DNA of 64,000 nucleotides from Paenactinomyces guangxiensis. Its GTDB lineage: Bacteria; Bacillota; Bacilli; Thermoactinomycetales; Thermoactinomycetaceae. The notes under the pieces are model-generated. The model was given only the letters and a program-made list of their open reading frames with translations, made no database searches and was not told where the DNA came from. The stretch lies in contig NZ_JAECVR010000001.1 of the NCBI RefSeq assembly GCF_016055185.1, positions 260,345 to 324,344 of the forward strand, written 5' to 3'. Every line of letters starts with the position of its first letter. Position 1 is the first letter of the stretch. Below, one piece after another: positions 8,579-17,452 of this stretch. A program made the position numbers and the translations under genes.

Positions 8579-8831
8579 ATAAATCCCTACTTTCGTTGTA
8601 ATATCAAAGACGTACTTTTTCTCTTCGCCAGAGGTTGCCCAAGAATAATGAAACGCACTCCCTTTTATTCTAACAAGAAATGTATCAAGTAACATCACAG
8701 AAGCAAATTTTCACTTGAAGAACAAAATGTTAGAATAAATAATATAATTAGTAAAGTTAAAATATTCATATAATTTTCCTTCAGACGAAAATAAGTGAAC
8801 TACCCCAATGTTTGATGAAGGGAGTATCGGG

Positions 8832-9926
8832 ATGGGCACATACTTTTTTACCGGATTTCCGGGTTTTATTGCATCAGCTCTCCTTCGACAATTGCTGGAA
8901 AGTGAACATCAGGTTGATCAAGTCTATCTCCTTGTCCTGCCCGAGTTTGTACCCAAGGCTGAAGAGGCGGTCACCAACTTGATGGTGGAAACCGGGATAT
9001 TTGCCGATCAGATTACAGTCATTGCCGGAGACATAACTTATCCAAATATGAGGCTGAGTAACGAGAATCTGAGGCGGCTCCAAGAACAAGTCGAATATGT
9101 TTACCATCTTGCAGCCATTTATGATCTGGCCGTTCCCGAAAAGCTGGCCTACCGGGTTAACGTCACTGGCACCGCTCATGTCAATGACTGGGTACGGACA
9201 TTGAAACATGTGAAAAGGTATGTGTATTTTAGCACCGCTTATGTATCCGGAACCAGAGAAGGGAAGATATATGAACATGAGTTGGCAATGAATCAAACCT
9301 TTAAAAATCACTATGAAAAAACAAAATTTGAGGCAGAAGTGTTAGTCCGGGGTATGAACGGTCAGGTTCCTGCCACGATCATACGCCCGGGCATCGTCAA
9401 AGGAGACTCTCGTACCGGGACAACACTCAAATTTGATGGCCTTTATTTTATGCTTAATTTTTTTGATCGATTACGATTGTGGCCCTGGATTCCATTTTTG
9501 GGCGACAGCAAAGCAGTTGGTAACTTCGTGCCCGTTGACTATGTACTGAACGCAACTCTTTATTTGGGCCATTTACCGGAAGGTACAGGAAAAACCTATC
9601 ACTTAACTGATCCTCATCCTTACTCCATGAACCAGATTTACGAAATGCTGATGCAGGAATACTTAAACCGTAAGCCGACGGGCACGATTCCGCTAAGCCT
9701 TACGAAGAGCATCCTCTCCCTTCCGCAATTGCGCAAATGGTTGAAAGTAGAAAAGGAAGCGCTCGACTATTTTTCCTGTGCTGCCTTCTACGACTCCTCT
9801 CAGGCCCTGCAAGATTTACAAGGCTCAGGGATCACTTTTCCCGATTTTAAAAAGACGGTTGAAGCGACGGTTGAGTTTTATCGCCGGAATAAGCATGACC
9901 CCAAAAAACATATTGTCATCAGGTAG
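8832..9926 (+). CDS. SDR family oxidoreductase (extended type)
   Basis: 364 residues from the ATG at 8832, after GAAGGGAG; an earlier in-frame ATG at 8808 lacks an SD. The extended SDR/NAD-binding-4-like fold shows the nucleotide loop TGFPGFIAS (residues about 6-14), then the HLAAIYDL segment, the catalytic serine/threonine strand YVYFSTAYVSG, and the YxxxK pair in HYEKTKFEAEVL, with RPGIVKGDS downstream. This resembles the reductase domains of fatty acyl-CoA reductases. The C-terminal 100 residues form the substrate cap. The substrate is unknown and the gene is monocistronic. Confidence 0.88.
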   Translation: MGTYFFTGFPGFIASALLRQLLESEHQVDQVYLLVLPEFVPKAEEAVTNLMVETGIFADQITVIAGDITYPNMRLSNENLRRLQEQVEYVYHLAAIYDLAVPEKLAYRVNVTGTAHVNDWVRTLKHVKRYVYFSTAYVSGTREGKIYEHELAMNQTFKNHYEKTKFEAEVLVRGMNGQVPATIIRPGIVKGDSRTGTTLKFDGLYFMLNFFDRLRLWPWIPFLGDSKAVGNFVPVDYVLNATLYLGHLPEGTGKTYHLTDPHPYSMNQIYEMLMQEYLNRKPTGTIPLSLTKSILSLPQLRKWLKVEKEALDYFSCAAFYDSSQALQDLQGSGITFPDFKKTVEATVEFYRRNKHDPKKHIVIR

Positions 9927-9940
9927 GTAACTTTACCTCG

Positions 9941-9988
9941 AGAGAGAGGGGCTGGGGCTTATAATAGCTGCCCCTCCACTCTTTTTTC
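9941..9988 (+). terminator. Terminator of the SDR gene
   Basis: A GAGAGGGGC / GCCCCTCCACTC imperfect stem is followed by TTTTTT on the plus strand. Confidence 0.7.
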
Positions 9989-10004
9989 ACATGTTACACG
10001 ATTA

Positions 10005-10236
10005 CTAGTTCCGCAATTGTTCGCGCACTTCCATCAATATTTGCCCCAACGGTTTTTCCCCGTCCCGTCTGACCCGCATCCCCAGTACATATCTTTCGTT
10101 GTTTTCTCAATAATGCCTTCATTCCCTGTGGATAACAAGATTTGCTGAAGGTCATCATGAGATTGAAATTTGACATAATCAGCACGTCTCATGATCTCAT
10201 CCTTGATTTTTACCCAGTCCGGGCGATAGACAAACC
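10005..10236 (-). pseudogene. Decayed NADAR (YbiA-like) domain gene, 3' remnant
   Basis: On the minus strand the frame reads YRPDWVKIKDEIMRRADYV, then KFQSHDDLQQILLSTG, then KTTKDMYWGCGSDGTGKN. A one-base deletion near 10041 shifts the frame, after which LGQILMEVREQLRN-stop continues. This is the C-terminal half of the NADAR family (YbiA/RibX-like N-glycosidases acting on ADP-ribose or riboflavin intermediates): KF...LL.TG...E....D.YWG.G..G.GKN.LG..LMEVR. The 5' half is missing and a stop precedes the preserved part. No complete open frame survives, so no product is expected. Confidence 0.82.
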
Positions 10237-10281
10237 TTCATCCCTGGGTTGCACGGCCCACTCCTCCTCACCGGATTCATC

Positions 10282-11379
10282 TTAAATAATCTGCAGCTCC
10301 TTGGGGAATCGGGTTAAGGTTTCACAACCTTCTCTGGTGATCAGCACATCGTCCTCAATACGCACACCCCCAAGCCCTTGTATGTAGATCCCCGGTTCAA
10401 CAGTGAAGACCATACCGGCTTGCAATGGAGAGTCATTTGTTTCATTGATAGATGGATACTCATGCACATCAATGCCAAGGCCATGGCCAAGTCGATGCGG
10501 GAAAAACTCACCGTAACCGGCATCGCTGATGACCGATCTGGCGGCACGGTCCAGATCTCCCATTATCGTTCCCGTTCTGCACTGTTCAAGTGCTTTTTGC
10601 TGTGCTTTCAACACTGTCTCATAGATTTGTTGCTGCTGCTCGTTCACCGACCGGAAACCCACCGTTCGGGTGATATCGGAACAATATCCATCCAGAACCA
10701 CACCGAGATCAAATAATACCAAATCCCCCGGCTGTAATGGAGCAAGAGCAGGAGTCCCATGAGGGAAGGCTGTTTTTCCCCCAAACAAAACTGTGGTGGA
10801 GAAAGACATTTCATGGATTCCTTTTTTCTTCATCTCCCATTCGATCCGGGCAACTACTTCCATCTCCGAACATCCCTGTTTGAGCGCCGAGATCCCTACT
10901 TCTACGCCATAATCAGCTATTGCGGCAGCTTCCCTTAAAAGTTTGATTTCTCCGGCATCTTTAATCAGGCGCAGCCGGTTTAAAGGTTCATCTGCCGAAA
11001 CAAAGCGGGCATGAGGGATTACTGCTTGCAATTGTTCAACACGAGAATAAGAGAGTTGTTCTTTTTCAATAGCAACAGTTGCGTGTGCGGAAACTGACCG
11101 CTTCGCCAATTCGCTTGCGATCATTTCCCATGGATTCTGCACATCATCATAGCCCAGGACGGGGTTTTTCCAGCCGGCGTTCCTTGCACTGGCAACCTCC
11201 ATTTGCGGACAGACCAAAAAAGGCTCGGCCTCAGGAAATATAAACAACCTCAGCAATCGCTCATGCGGATGGCAAAAAAATTGGGAAAGATAAAAAACAT
11301 TGGGTGTGGTATGAATAAATGCCGCATCTGCCTGTTGTTCGCGAAGCCAGGCGGATATTTTGTCCCATCTCTGCTGCAT
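10282..11379 (-). CDS. M24 family metallopeptidase (Xaa-Pro peptidase-like)
   Basis: 365 residues from the ATG at 11379, chosen for the GCAGGAG upstream; an in-frame ATG at 11403 has no SD. The creatinase-like N-domain (about 1-125) is followed by the pita-bread domain. Metal ligands are visible: FDLGVVLDGYCSDITRTV (two Asp), HRLGHGLGIDVHE (His), FTVEPGIY (Glu) and GVRIEDDVL (Glu). The family cleaves X-Pro dipeptides or the N-terminal residue before proline in the cytosol. It is close to B. subtilis YqhT/YkvY-type genes by length and motifs. Single gene, minus strand. Confidence 0.92.
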   Translation of the reverse strand: MQQRWDKISAWLREQQADAAFIHTTPNVFYLSQFFCHPHERLLRLFIFPEAEPFLVCPQMEVASARNAGWKNPVLGYDDVQNPWEMIASELAKRSVSAHATVAIEKEQLSYSRVEQLQAVIPHARFVSADEPLNRLRLIKDAGEIKLLREAAAIADYGVEVGISALKQGCSEMEVVARIEWEMKKKGIHEMSFSTTVLFGGKTAFPHGTPALAPLQPGDLVLFDLGVVLDGYCSDITRTVGFRSVNEQQQQIYETVLKAQQKALEQCRTGTIMGDLDRAARSVISDAGYGEFFPHRLGHGLGIDVHEYPSINETNDSPLQAGMVFTVEPGIYIQGLGGVRIEDDVLITREGCETLTRFPKELQII

Positions 11380-11403
11380 GCTAAAATCACTCCTGCGTTC
11401 CAT

Positions 11404-11759
11404 TTACTTTATATAATCAAGATTTCCCTTCATGCGGATCAACAGATTTCAAAGGGAAACATCGAAACTTTAACAACATTATTATATGCTATAACATCGG
11501 GTTAAAAAATAAATTTGTATACTGGGCGGGACATGAATACAGTCAGGCGGAGGAAAATCCCTGTACGATCATGGCAACATCTGTTCTAAACTGGTATTTT
11601 CATTTAGAATCATGTATAATTGTTAAAATATGATGTCGTGGTAGAATTTTTACTCGATTAAAAGAGGGTATTTAGTCGGAATGTCGAATATATAATATAT
11701 TATGAAGAAGTTTTTTATTTACCGGCACTAAATTATGTTAAGAAAGGAGCGTTATCAAG
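11404..11759 (+). other. Intergenic region, promoter area of the zinc-ribbon gene
   Basis: About 350 bases, AT-rich, with several TATAAT-like strings near 11620-11700. No gene or clear riboswitch was seen. Confidence 0.4.
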
Positions 11760-12002
11760 TTGGACAGAAACAAAGGATATTTATGCGAAAATTGCGGCAA
11801 ATCTTCGGCCAAATATGAAGCCCGGTTTATCAAAGAGGGAAAAAACCTTTTAGTCTGTTTTAATTGCTTAAAAGAACTAAGTTCCGTCAAAGCAGATCCG
11901 AATCTTCCTCCCGAAAAAAACGGAATGTATTCTTGGCCTTCAGGCGAAGTCAGCAAAGAATCACCTTATAAACAGGAGGTTAATCCTTATCATTTTGACT
12001 AA
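11760..12002 (+). CDS. Small zinc-ribbon protein
   Basis: 80 residues starting at TTG 11760, with AAAGGAGC about 10 bases upstream. Two CxxC knuckles, CENC (residues 9-12) and CFNC (33-36), make a likely zinc ribbon. It is followed by a proline-rich, probably disordered tail (PNLPPEKNGMYSWPSGEV). The family is not recognised and no operon partner is present. A nucleic-acid or protein-binding role would be a guess. Confidence 0.65.
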   Translation: MDRNKGYLCENCGKSSAKYEARFIKEGKNLLVCFNCLKELSSVKADPNLPPEKNGMYSWPSGEVSKESPYKQEVNPYHFD

Positions 12003-12094
12003 CTTTCTTGTCTCCCCCTTCTTCATACCCATGCTTTCTCCTCACTCCCCCACCGGGGGAATCCTCTGCTTAAGAAGAAAACGGTTCCACCTGG

Positions 12095-12126
12095 TAAAAA
12101 ATAAAACCCCAGACCTAGCCGGGGTT
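12095..12126 (-). terminator. Terminator of the xanthine-type permease gene
   Basis: Minus strand: AACCCC-GGCTAGGTCT-GGGGTT is followed by TTATTTTTT. Confidence 0.8.
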
Positions 12127-12165
12127 CATTTGCTCGGATTTGATCCCGCTCACACAGCAAGTCCC

Positions 12166-13497
12166 TCACAACACCGCCTCAGCCGCTTTCTCCCCTGTTT
12201 GATCCATCCGGTTGTGAGATGAACCGATCCATGCCCTTTTATGGTTTAACAGCCAGTTCAAGAAAACCGCTGTGAAGCTTCCCAGTACAATCCCGTTTTC
12301 TACAAGTAATTTGACTGCATCGGGAACAGTTTTAAAAATTCCCGGGACAACGGCAGTGCCCAGACCGATCCCCACAGAGCAGGCGACAATCAATAAGTTT
12401 TCATTCCGCCTGAAATCCACTTTGGAAAGCATGCGAACCCCGGAAGCGATCACCATTCCAAACATGGGAATCATTGCTCCCCCCAAAACTGGAGTCGGGA
12501 TGATGGTAGTAATGGCAGCCACCTTCGGCAGGCACCCCAGGACGATGAGAATGAACCCTGCCGCGATCACAACGTTGCGGGTTTTTACCTTGCTGAGAGT
12601 GAGCAGTCCTACGTTTTGTGAGAAGGTAGTATAAGGGAAAGCATTAAAGAGCCCGCCAATCACGACGGCTAACCCTTCCGCCCGCAATCCCCTTTTTAAA
12701 TCCTGCGACTCCAGCTTTCTATCACAAACTTCCCCAAGAGCCAGAAACACACCTGTTGACTCAATCATACTGACAATCGCGACCAGACTCATGGTAATAA
12801 TCGCGGAAATGTGAAATTCCGGCATCCCGAAATAGAGTGGTTGTACAACGCGGAACCAATCTGCATCTGCAACAGTTTTGAAATCAACCAGCCCCATAAA
12901 AGCGGCAACAGCAGTTCCGATAATTAAAGAAATAAGTACAGAGATTGCTTGAATATACCCGTTAAAAAAGCGATTGATTAAAATGACCGATATAAAAGTA
13001 ATGGCAGCCAGCAGTAAATTTTTCCAGTCTCCAAAAGAAGGGGACCCCTGTCCACCGGCTACATTATTCATGGCCACGGGAATAAGAGAGACTCCGATCG
13101 TCATAACAACAGAACCGGTAACAATCGGAGGAAACCATTTCATGATCTTGCCAAAAAATTGTGCGATGATCATGACCACAATCCCTGATGCTATGATCGC
13201 TCCATAAATGGCTGTAATCCCTTCAATTTTGCCAATGGCGATCATGGGAGTGACCGCTGTGAAGGTACACCCGAGAATAACCGGTAATTTAATACCCAGA
13301 TGACGGCCGCCGATGACTTGAATCAGTGAGGCAATTCCACAGGTAAACAAGTCAATCGAAATGAGATAAGCCAACTGGTGAGCCGTCATCCCCATCGCCG
13401 GCCCAACGATCAACGGAACCACTACCGCCCCGGCATACATCGCCAACACGTGTTGCAAACCCAAAACTCCAATTTTCCAGGAGCTTAAACCTTTCAT
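12166..13497 (-). CDS. pbuX: NCS2 family purine permease (xanthine type)
   Basis: 443-residue nucleobase:cation symporter-2 with about 14 membrane segments. Typical motifs are the N-terminal GLQHVLAMYAGAVVVPLIVG, the QVIGGRHLGIKLPVILGCTF strand region, and FPYTTFSQNVGLLTLSKVKTR with the conserved QNVG and a basic residue used in xanthine permeases. GGAMIPMFGMV is present in the C-terminal half. Xanthine is favoured over uracil by these motifs, but uric acid cannot be excluded. No purine riboswitch was found in the 5' region. Single gene with its own terminator. Confidence 0.88.
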   Translation of the reverse strand: MKGLSSWKIGVLGLQHVLAMYAGAVVVPLIVGPAMGMTAHQLAYLISIDLFTCGIASLIQVIGGRHLGIKLPVILGCTFTAVTPMIAIGKIEGITAIYGAIIASGIVVMIIAQFFGKIMKWFPPIVTGSVVMTIGVSLIPVAMNNVAGGQGSPSFGDWKNLLLAAITFISVILINRFFNGYIQAISVLISLIIGTAVAAFMGLVDFKTVADADWFRVVQPLYFGMPEFHISAIITMSLVAIVSMIESTGVFLALGEVCDRKLESQDLKRGLRAEGLAVVIGGLFNAFPYTTFSQNVGLLTLSKVKTRNVVIAAGFILIVLGCLPKVAAITTIIPTPVLGGAMIPMFGMVIASGVRMLSKVDFRRNENLLIVACSVGIGLGTAVVPGIFKTVPDAVKLLVENGIVLGSFTAVFLNWLLNHKRAWIGSSHNRMDQTGEKAAEAVL

Positions 13498-13864
13498 CTG
13501 CTCTCCCCCTTACTCATTTACTCCCCCGTCATTTTTTCCAGGCCAGATAACCTGAAAACACGAACAATAATCAAATATATCCATAATAACTTTCGGACTT
13601 ATATTGTCATATTGTATCTTAAACCGGCTGACTTGTTAAATATTTTTTTAGTAAAATATCATTTTCCGATTTATTCCATGTGGGGAGAGATTTTTTTTCG
13701 GTAAATGATTCAGGACTGTTAGCTGTCGAAATCTCTAAAAACGGAATAAATAAAAAGCGGGACCCTTTTTCATCGGTTCCCGCTTTTTCCGACTGAGACA
13801 CACAGTTTCATATTAAAGGCTTTCACGTCATTGAAGGTAAATCCAAAACTTCCTAAAGACCGTT
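13498..13864 (-). other. Intergenic region between dctM and the permease gene
   Basis: Holds the terminator at 13752-13788 and presumably the permease promoter. A guanine-class riboswitch was looked for on the minus strand and not found. Confidence 0.4.
13752..13788. terminator. Terminator ending the lacI-dctM operon
   Basis: AAAAAGCGGGA and TCCCGCTTTTT pair perfectly around a loop of about 15 bases, with A/T tracts either side. It lies just downstream of dctM. Confidence 0.85.
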
Positions 13865-15139
13865 CTATTCTGTGAACCATTCTACTGGAACAGTTACAAT
13901 CTCTGGGAAAAATACCATAGAGAGCAGAATGGCAATTTGCATGAGCAAGAATGGCCAGATCCCTTTTGTAATATCAACAATACTAATTTTACTGATCCCG
14001 CAGCCCACATAAAGGACCGTTCCAATCGGCGGTGTAATTAATCCGATCGAAAGGTTGATAACCATTAACAAGCCGAAGTAAACCGGATCAATGCCTGCCT
14101 CTGTGACAACCGGGAGCAGTACAGGAGTAAAGATTAAGATCGCCGGTGTCAAATCCATCACACAACCGACAATAAGCAATAGAAGCATGATCAGTAATAA
14201 TAAAGTTGTTGGGTTGTCAGTAATGCTGGTTAGAAATTCACTTAGTTGTTGAGGAACTTGTCCAACCGTGATGGCGTATCCGGATACGATGGCGGTTGAA
14301 GCCACAAACATAACAACACCAGTCGTTTTTGCCGTATCAACAAACACTTTTGGCAACTGGCTCCACTTAATTTCACGATAGCCAAAGCTGATCATCAATG
14401 CATATACTGCCGCAACAACCCCTGCTTCTGTCGGGGTAAAGACACCGCCGCGCAAGCCCACGATAATAATTAAAGGCAGAAGGAGTGCCCAGAAGGCGCG
14501 GATAAAAGCTGTCCACCTTTGCTTCATCGTTGCTTTCGGAAGTGTTTCACTTTGATCCCGTTTGGAGACAAAATACCATACCACAACCAGTCCAAGAGAG
14601 ATTAAAATCCCCGGTATGATTCCTGCCATAAACAATTTCGTAATGGAAACGCCTCCAATGACACCAAACAAAATCATCGGAATGCTTGGCGGGATAACAG
14701 TTCCAATAATCCCGGTAGAAGCAACCAAACCAGTCGAACGATTTTTGTTGTATCCCTTTGCAATCATCATCGGAATCAGAATCGCGCCCAAAGCGGCTGT
14801 GTCAGCCACAGCTGACCCTGACAATCCGGCAAAAATAACACCGGAAATAATAACTACATATCCCAATCCGCCGCGGATATGTCCGACAAGTGAGCTGGCA
14901 AAATCCACAATACGTTTTGAAACCCCGCCAGCGTTCATGATTTCACCGGTTAAAATAAAGAACGGGATTGCCATTAACGAGAAATTATTCGCCCCTTTGA
15001 CTAAATATTCACCAAGGATCCCCGTATCAAATAATCCAAGTGCGACCAGCATGACCACAGCACTGGCTAACATCGAGTATGCAACAGGAACACCGATTAA
15101 CAGAAGTAAAAACAGCGATATGAGAAACAGCCAGATCAT
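13865..15139 (-). CDS. dctM: TRAP transporter large permease DctM
   Basis: 424 residues, about 12 hydrophobic segments. The DctM signature is clear: PVAYSMLASAVV at the start, PFFILTGEIMNAGGVSKRIVDFASSLVGHIRGGLGYV, then SGSAVADTAALGAILIPMM, and the C-terminal LGLITPPIGTVLYVGCGI-type segment. It forms the ion-coupled translocation unit of a tripartite periplasmic-type secondary transporter. The ATGA overlap with dctQ shows translational coupling. It sits with kdgK and eda, so an acidic sugar such as a hexuronate or KDG-like acid is the likely cargo. Confidence 0.95.
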   Translation of the reverse strand: MIWLFLISLFLLLLIGVPVAYSMLASAVVMLVALGLFDTGILGEYLVKGANNFSLMAIPFFILTGEIMNAGGVSKRIVDFASSLVGHIRGGLGYVVIISGVIFAGLSGSAVADTAALGAILIPMMIAKGYNKNRSTGLVASTGIIGTVIPPSIPMILFGVIGGVSITKLFMAGIIPGILISLGLVVVWYFVSKRDQSETLPKATMKQRWTAFIRAFWALLLPLIIIVGLRGGVFTPTEAGVVAAVYALMISFGYREIKWSQLPKVFVDTAKTTGVVMFVASTAIVSGYAITVGQVPQQLSEFLTSITDNPTTLLLLIMLLLLIVGCVMDLTPAILIFTPVLLPVVTEAGIDPVYFGLLMVINLSIGLITPPIGTVLYVGCGISKISIVDITKGIWPFLLMQIAILLSMVFFPEIVTVPVEWFTE

Positions 15140-15660
15140 TTTGCTTTCCCTCCTTCATGCTGAATCGCATCAGCTTTTGCCCAATCCGGAAGGTCCTGGC
15201 CGAAAAACACAAAACGAATCGTCTGTACCCCGCTGATGATAATCATCAGGACCCCGGCTACAACTCCGGCAAGGTAAAAGAATGCAACCGGAATTCCAGT
15301 CGCCGGACCCGAAACCATTTTGTTCAACTCAATCATTTTAAACAAACCGTCAATGAATAGAATAAGGACAAAAATAACGAGTGAATTGGAAATAAAATAT
15401 AATATTTTCTGCACTGGCCGCGGAACTCTTGCAATGAGCAAATCAACGCCAAGATGACTTTTATCCTTGACCGCTACAACCGCACCCAGAAAAACAATCC
15501 ACACAAACATATATCTGGCCATTTCTTCTGACCAGGTAATTCCCGACTCAAATCCGTAGCGAAGCACGACATTCAAAAAAACAAGGCTTACCATGCCTGC
15601 CATAATCACTACAATGACTCCGTTCAGTACCTGATTCAGCAGCTTTAATATTTTTTTCAT
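15136..15660 (-). CDS. dctQ: TRAP transporter small permease DctQ
   Basis: 174 residues with four hydrophobic helices. The DctQ hallmark is in GITWSEEMARYMFVWIVFLGAVVAVKDKSHLGVDLL (residues about 40-75). It pairs with DctM in the membrane. It overlaps dctM by 4 bases and follows dctP by about 50 bases. Length is normal. Confidence 0.93.
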   Translation of the reverse strand: MKKILKLLNQVLNGVIVVIMAGMVSLVFLNVVLRYGFESGITWSEEMARYMFVWIVFLGAVVAVKDKSHLGVDLLIARVPRPVQKILYFISNSLVIFVLILFIDGLFKMIELNKMVSGPATGIPVAFFYLAGVVAGVLMIIISGVQTIRFVFFGQDLPDWAKADAIQHEGGKAK

Positions 15661-15711
15661 CTACTTCCACCCCTTATGAACAGACTGGGCATTCAGGCCG
15701 TGCTCAGAGAG

Positions 15712-16725
15712 CTACTTTTGTGCACGAATCTTGTTCACCAACTCTTCCGCCCAATCATACTTTTTGTACAGCTCTTCATAAACAGGCTCTACTGATTTTT
15801 CCAGCTCGCTCCGAAACTTCTCGTCGGGAACAATAATTTCAATCCCTTCCTTTTCAAGCTCTTTTTTTACTTTTTCCTCTGATTCTTGGAGAAGCTTCCA
15901 TTCATATTGGGCAGACTCTCTGGCTGCTTCACGAATAATTTTCTGTGTTTCTTTATCTAATCCATCATAAAATTTTTTGTTCATTAAATATACATTAGGA
16001 CTGAACATGTGCCTTGTTTCCGTTACATGGCTTTGAACCTCATAAAAGCCGGACTCTTTTAAGGTCACATAAGGATTTTCCTGTCCGTCAATCACACCCT
16101 GTTCAAGGGCGGTAAACACTTCTGAAAGAGCAAGCGGCTGTACATTCGCTCCCAACGCCTTGCCCGTGCTAATGAAAATCGGAATGTTCCCCATCCTTAA
16201 ACGGAATCCTTTAAAATCCTCCATGGAGTCAATTTTTCGGTTTGCTGACACCACTCTGAAACCGTTTGCGGTCCAGGCAAGCGGTTCAGCGCCAAGTTCT
16301 CTGAAGGCATCCCCGATTTCCTCACCGACTTCCCCGTGTAAAATCCGGTTTGCCTGCTCATAGTTATCAAACAAATAAGGCCATTCAACAACACCGATTT
16401 TCGGATTGGCTATTTGCAATCCCATTCCGGTAATCGCCATTTGAATCGATCCGATCCGTACACCACTCGAAAATTGTTCTTCATCCCCGAGTGCATTGGC
16501 GGGATAGATTTCAACTTTATATTTGCCATGGGTTTTTTCTTCAACCATCGGTTTAAACTTTTCCCTTAATGCAATATTTTGCGGATGTGTTTCCGAGCAA
16601 TAGTTTGCGATTTTGATGGTAGTAACCCCATTTTTGGCCTTTCCGGCATTTTCGAGCAAACTGCAAGCAGAGGTAAAGAATAATGAAATGATCATAAAAA
16701 TGGATATAAGCGTTTTCATTTTCAT
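15712..16725 (-). CDS. dctP: TRAP transporter substrate-binding lipoprotein DctP
   Basis: 337 residues. It has a lipoprotein signal: a basic start, hydrophobic ISIFMIISLFFTS, then the lipobox SAC with Cys about residue 21. The DctP core is visible in HPQNIALREKFKPMVEEKTHGKYKVEIYPANALGDE, GFRVVSANRKIDSMEDFKGFRLRMG and EVFTALEQGVIDGQENP; the arginine of RLRMG is the usual carboxylate clamp. A carboxylated ligand is therefore expected. It is followed by dctQ and dctM, and separated from eda by a short hairpin. Confidence 0.94.
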   Translation of the reverse strand: MKMKTLISIFMIISLFFTSACSLLENAGKAKNGVTTIKIANYCSETHPQNIALREKFKPMVEEKTHGKYKVEIYPANALGDEEQFSSGVRIGSIQMAITGMGLQIANPKIGVVEWPYLFDNYEQANRILHGEVGEEIGDAFRELGAEPLAWTANGFRVVSANRKIDSMEDFKGFRLRMGNIPIFISTGKALGANVQPLALSEVFTALEQGVIDGQENPYVTLKESGFYEVQSHVTETRHMFSPNVYLMNKKFYDGLDKETQKIIREAARESAQYEWKLLQESEEKVKKELEKEGIEIIVPDEKFRSELEKSVEPVYEELYKKYDWAEELVNKIRAQK

Positions 16726-16759
16726 GTTTTTCCCCCCTTGTTACAACCACCAGACAAAC

Positions 16760-16788
16760 GGGGAGGCCGTCAAAACCAGAGCCTCCCC
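16760..16788 (-). other. Intercistronic hairpin between eda and dctP
   Basis: GGGGAGGC / GCCTCCCC is a perfect 8-base inverted repeat with no T-tract. It is more likely an RNA-processing or stabilising stem-loop than a terminator; this is inference. Confidence 0.5.
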
Positions 16789-16797
16789 TTGCAGAGG

Positions 16798-17436
16798 CTA
16801 AACTCTTGCCGCATTAACAGCCTGTACAAATTGAGAAGCTTTATTTTCTAAGTCAATGAAGTAGTCTTCATTCATTGCTTTTTTGGTGTTTACCAGAGAG
16901 CTGCCGATTCCCGCAGCCACAGCACCCGCCTTGATATAGTCACCCACATTATCAACATTCAGCCCGCCTGTCGGCATCAGTGGAATATGCGGCATAGGCC
17001 CGTGGATATCCTTGATATAACGAGGGCCAAACAGATTGGCCGGAAATACTTTGATCAGATCTGCCCCATTTTCATAAGCAGTTAAAATCTCAGTGGGCGT
17101 TAACGCTCCCGGTATACTTAGTACACCGTAACGCTTCGCCATTTTGATCGTTTCCGGATTGACTGTTGGTGAGAAGATAAACTTCGCGCCTGCCATAATA
17201 GCAGCTCTTGCGGTTTCCGGGTCAAGCACCGTCCCTGCACCGACAATAACTTCATCACCAAATTCATCGGAAACTTGCTCAATCAATGACAGTACTTTTG
17301 GTGTTTCTACCGTAATTTCCAGCGTTTTCACACCGCCATTTTTGAGCGCTCTTGCGATATCTGACACATTCTGCGGTCTCGCACCGCGAATAACAGCTAC
17401 GATTCCATTTTCTTTGATCTGGTTCAATAAATTCAT
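16798..17436 (-). CDS. eda: 2-dehydro-3-deoxy-phosphogluconate aldolase (KDPG aldolase)
   Basis: 212 residues from the ATG at 17436, which follows GGGAGGTGG; the frame is open a further 23 codons without family character. Class I aldolase cleaving KDPG to pyruvate and glyceraldehyde-3-phosphate. Motifs: GIVAVIRG at the start, GGVKTLEITVETP with the catalytic Glu, VIVGAGTVLDPE, AKFIFSPTVNPE, and DLIKVFPANLFGPRYI with the Schiff-base lysine, then PTGGLNVDNV. It directly follows kdgK, so together they finish KDG catabolism. Confidence 0.95.
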   Translation of the reverse strand: MNLLNQIKENGIVAVIRGARPQNVSDIARALKNGGVKTLEITVETPKVLSLIEQVSDEFGDEVIVGAGTVLDPETARAAIMAGAKFIFSPTVNPETIKMAKRYGVLSIPGALTPTEILTAYENGADLIKVFPANLFGPRYIKDIHGPMPHIPLMPTGGLNVDNVGDYIKAGAVAAGIGSSLVNTKKAMNEDYFIDLENKASQFVQAVNAARV

Positions 17437-17452
17437 TTTAGAAACCACCTCC

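Noticed and set aside
13498..13620. Purine riboswitch upstream of the xanthine-type permease
   Set aside because: The conserved core strings of guanine-class riboswitches were not found on the minus strand.
13619..13801. 60-codon minus-strand frame
   Set aside because: Overlaps the strong terminator at 13752-13788 and has no SD.
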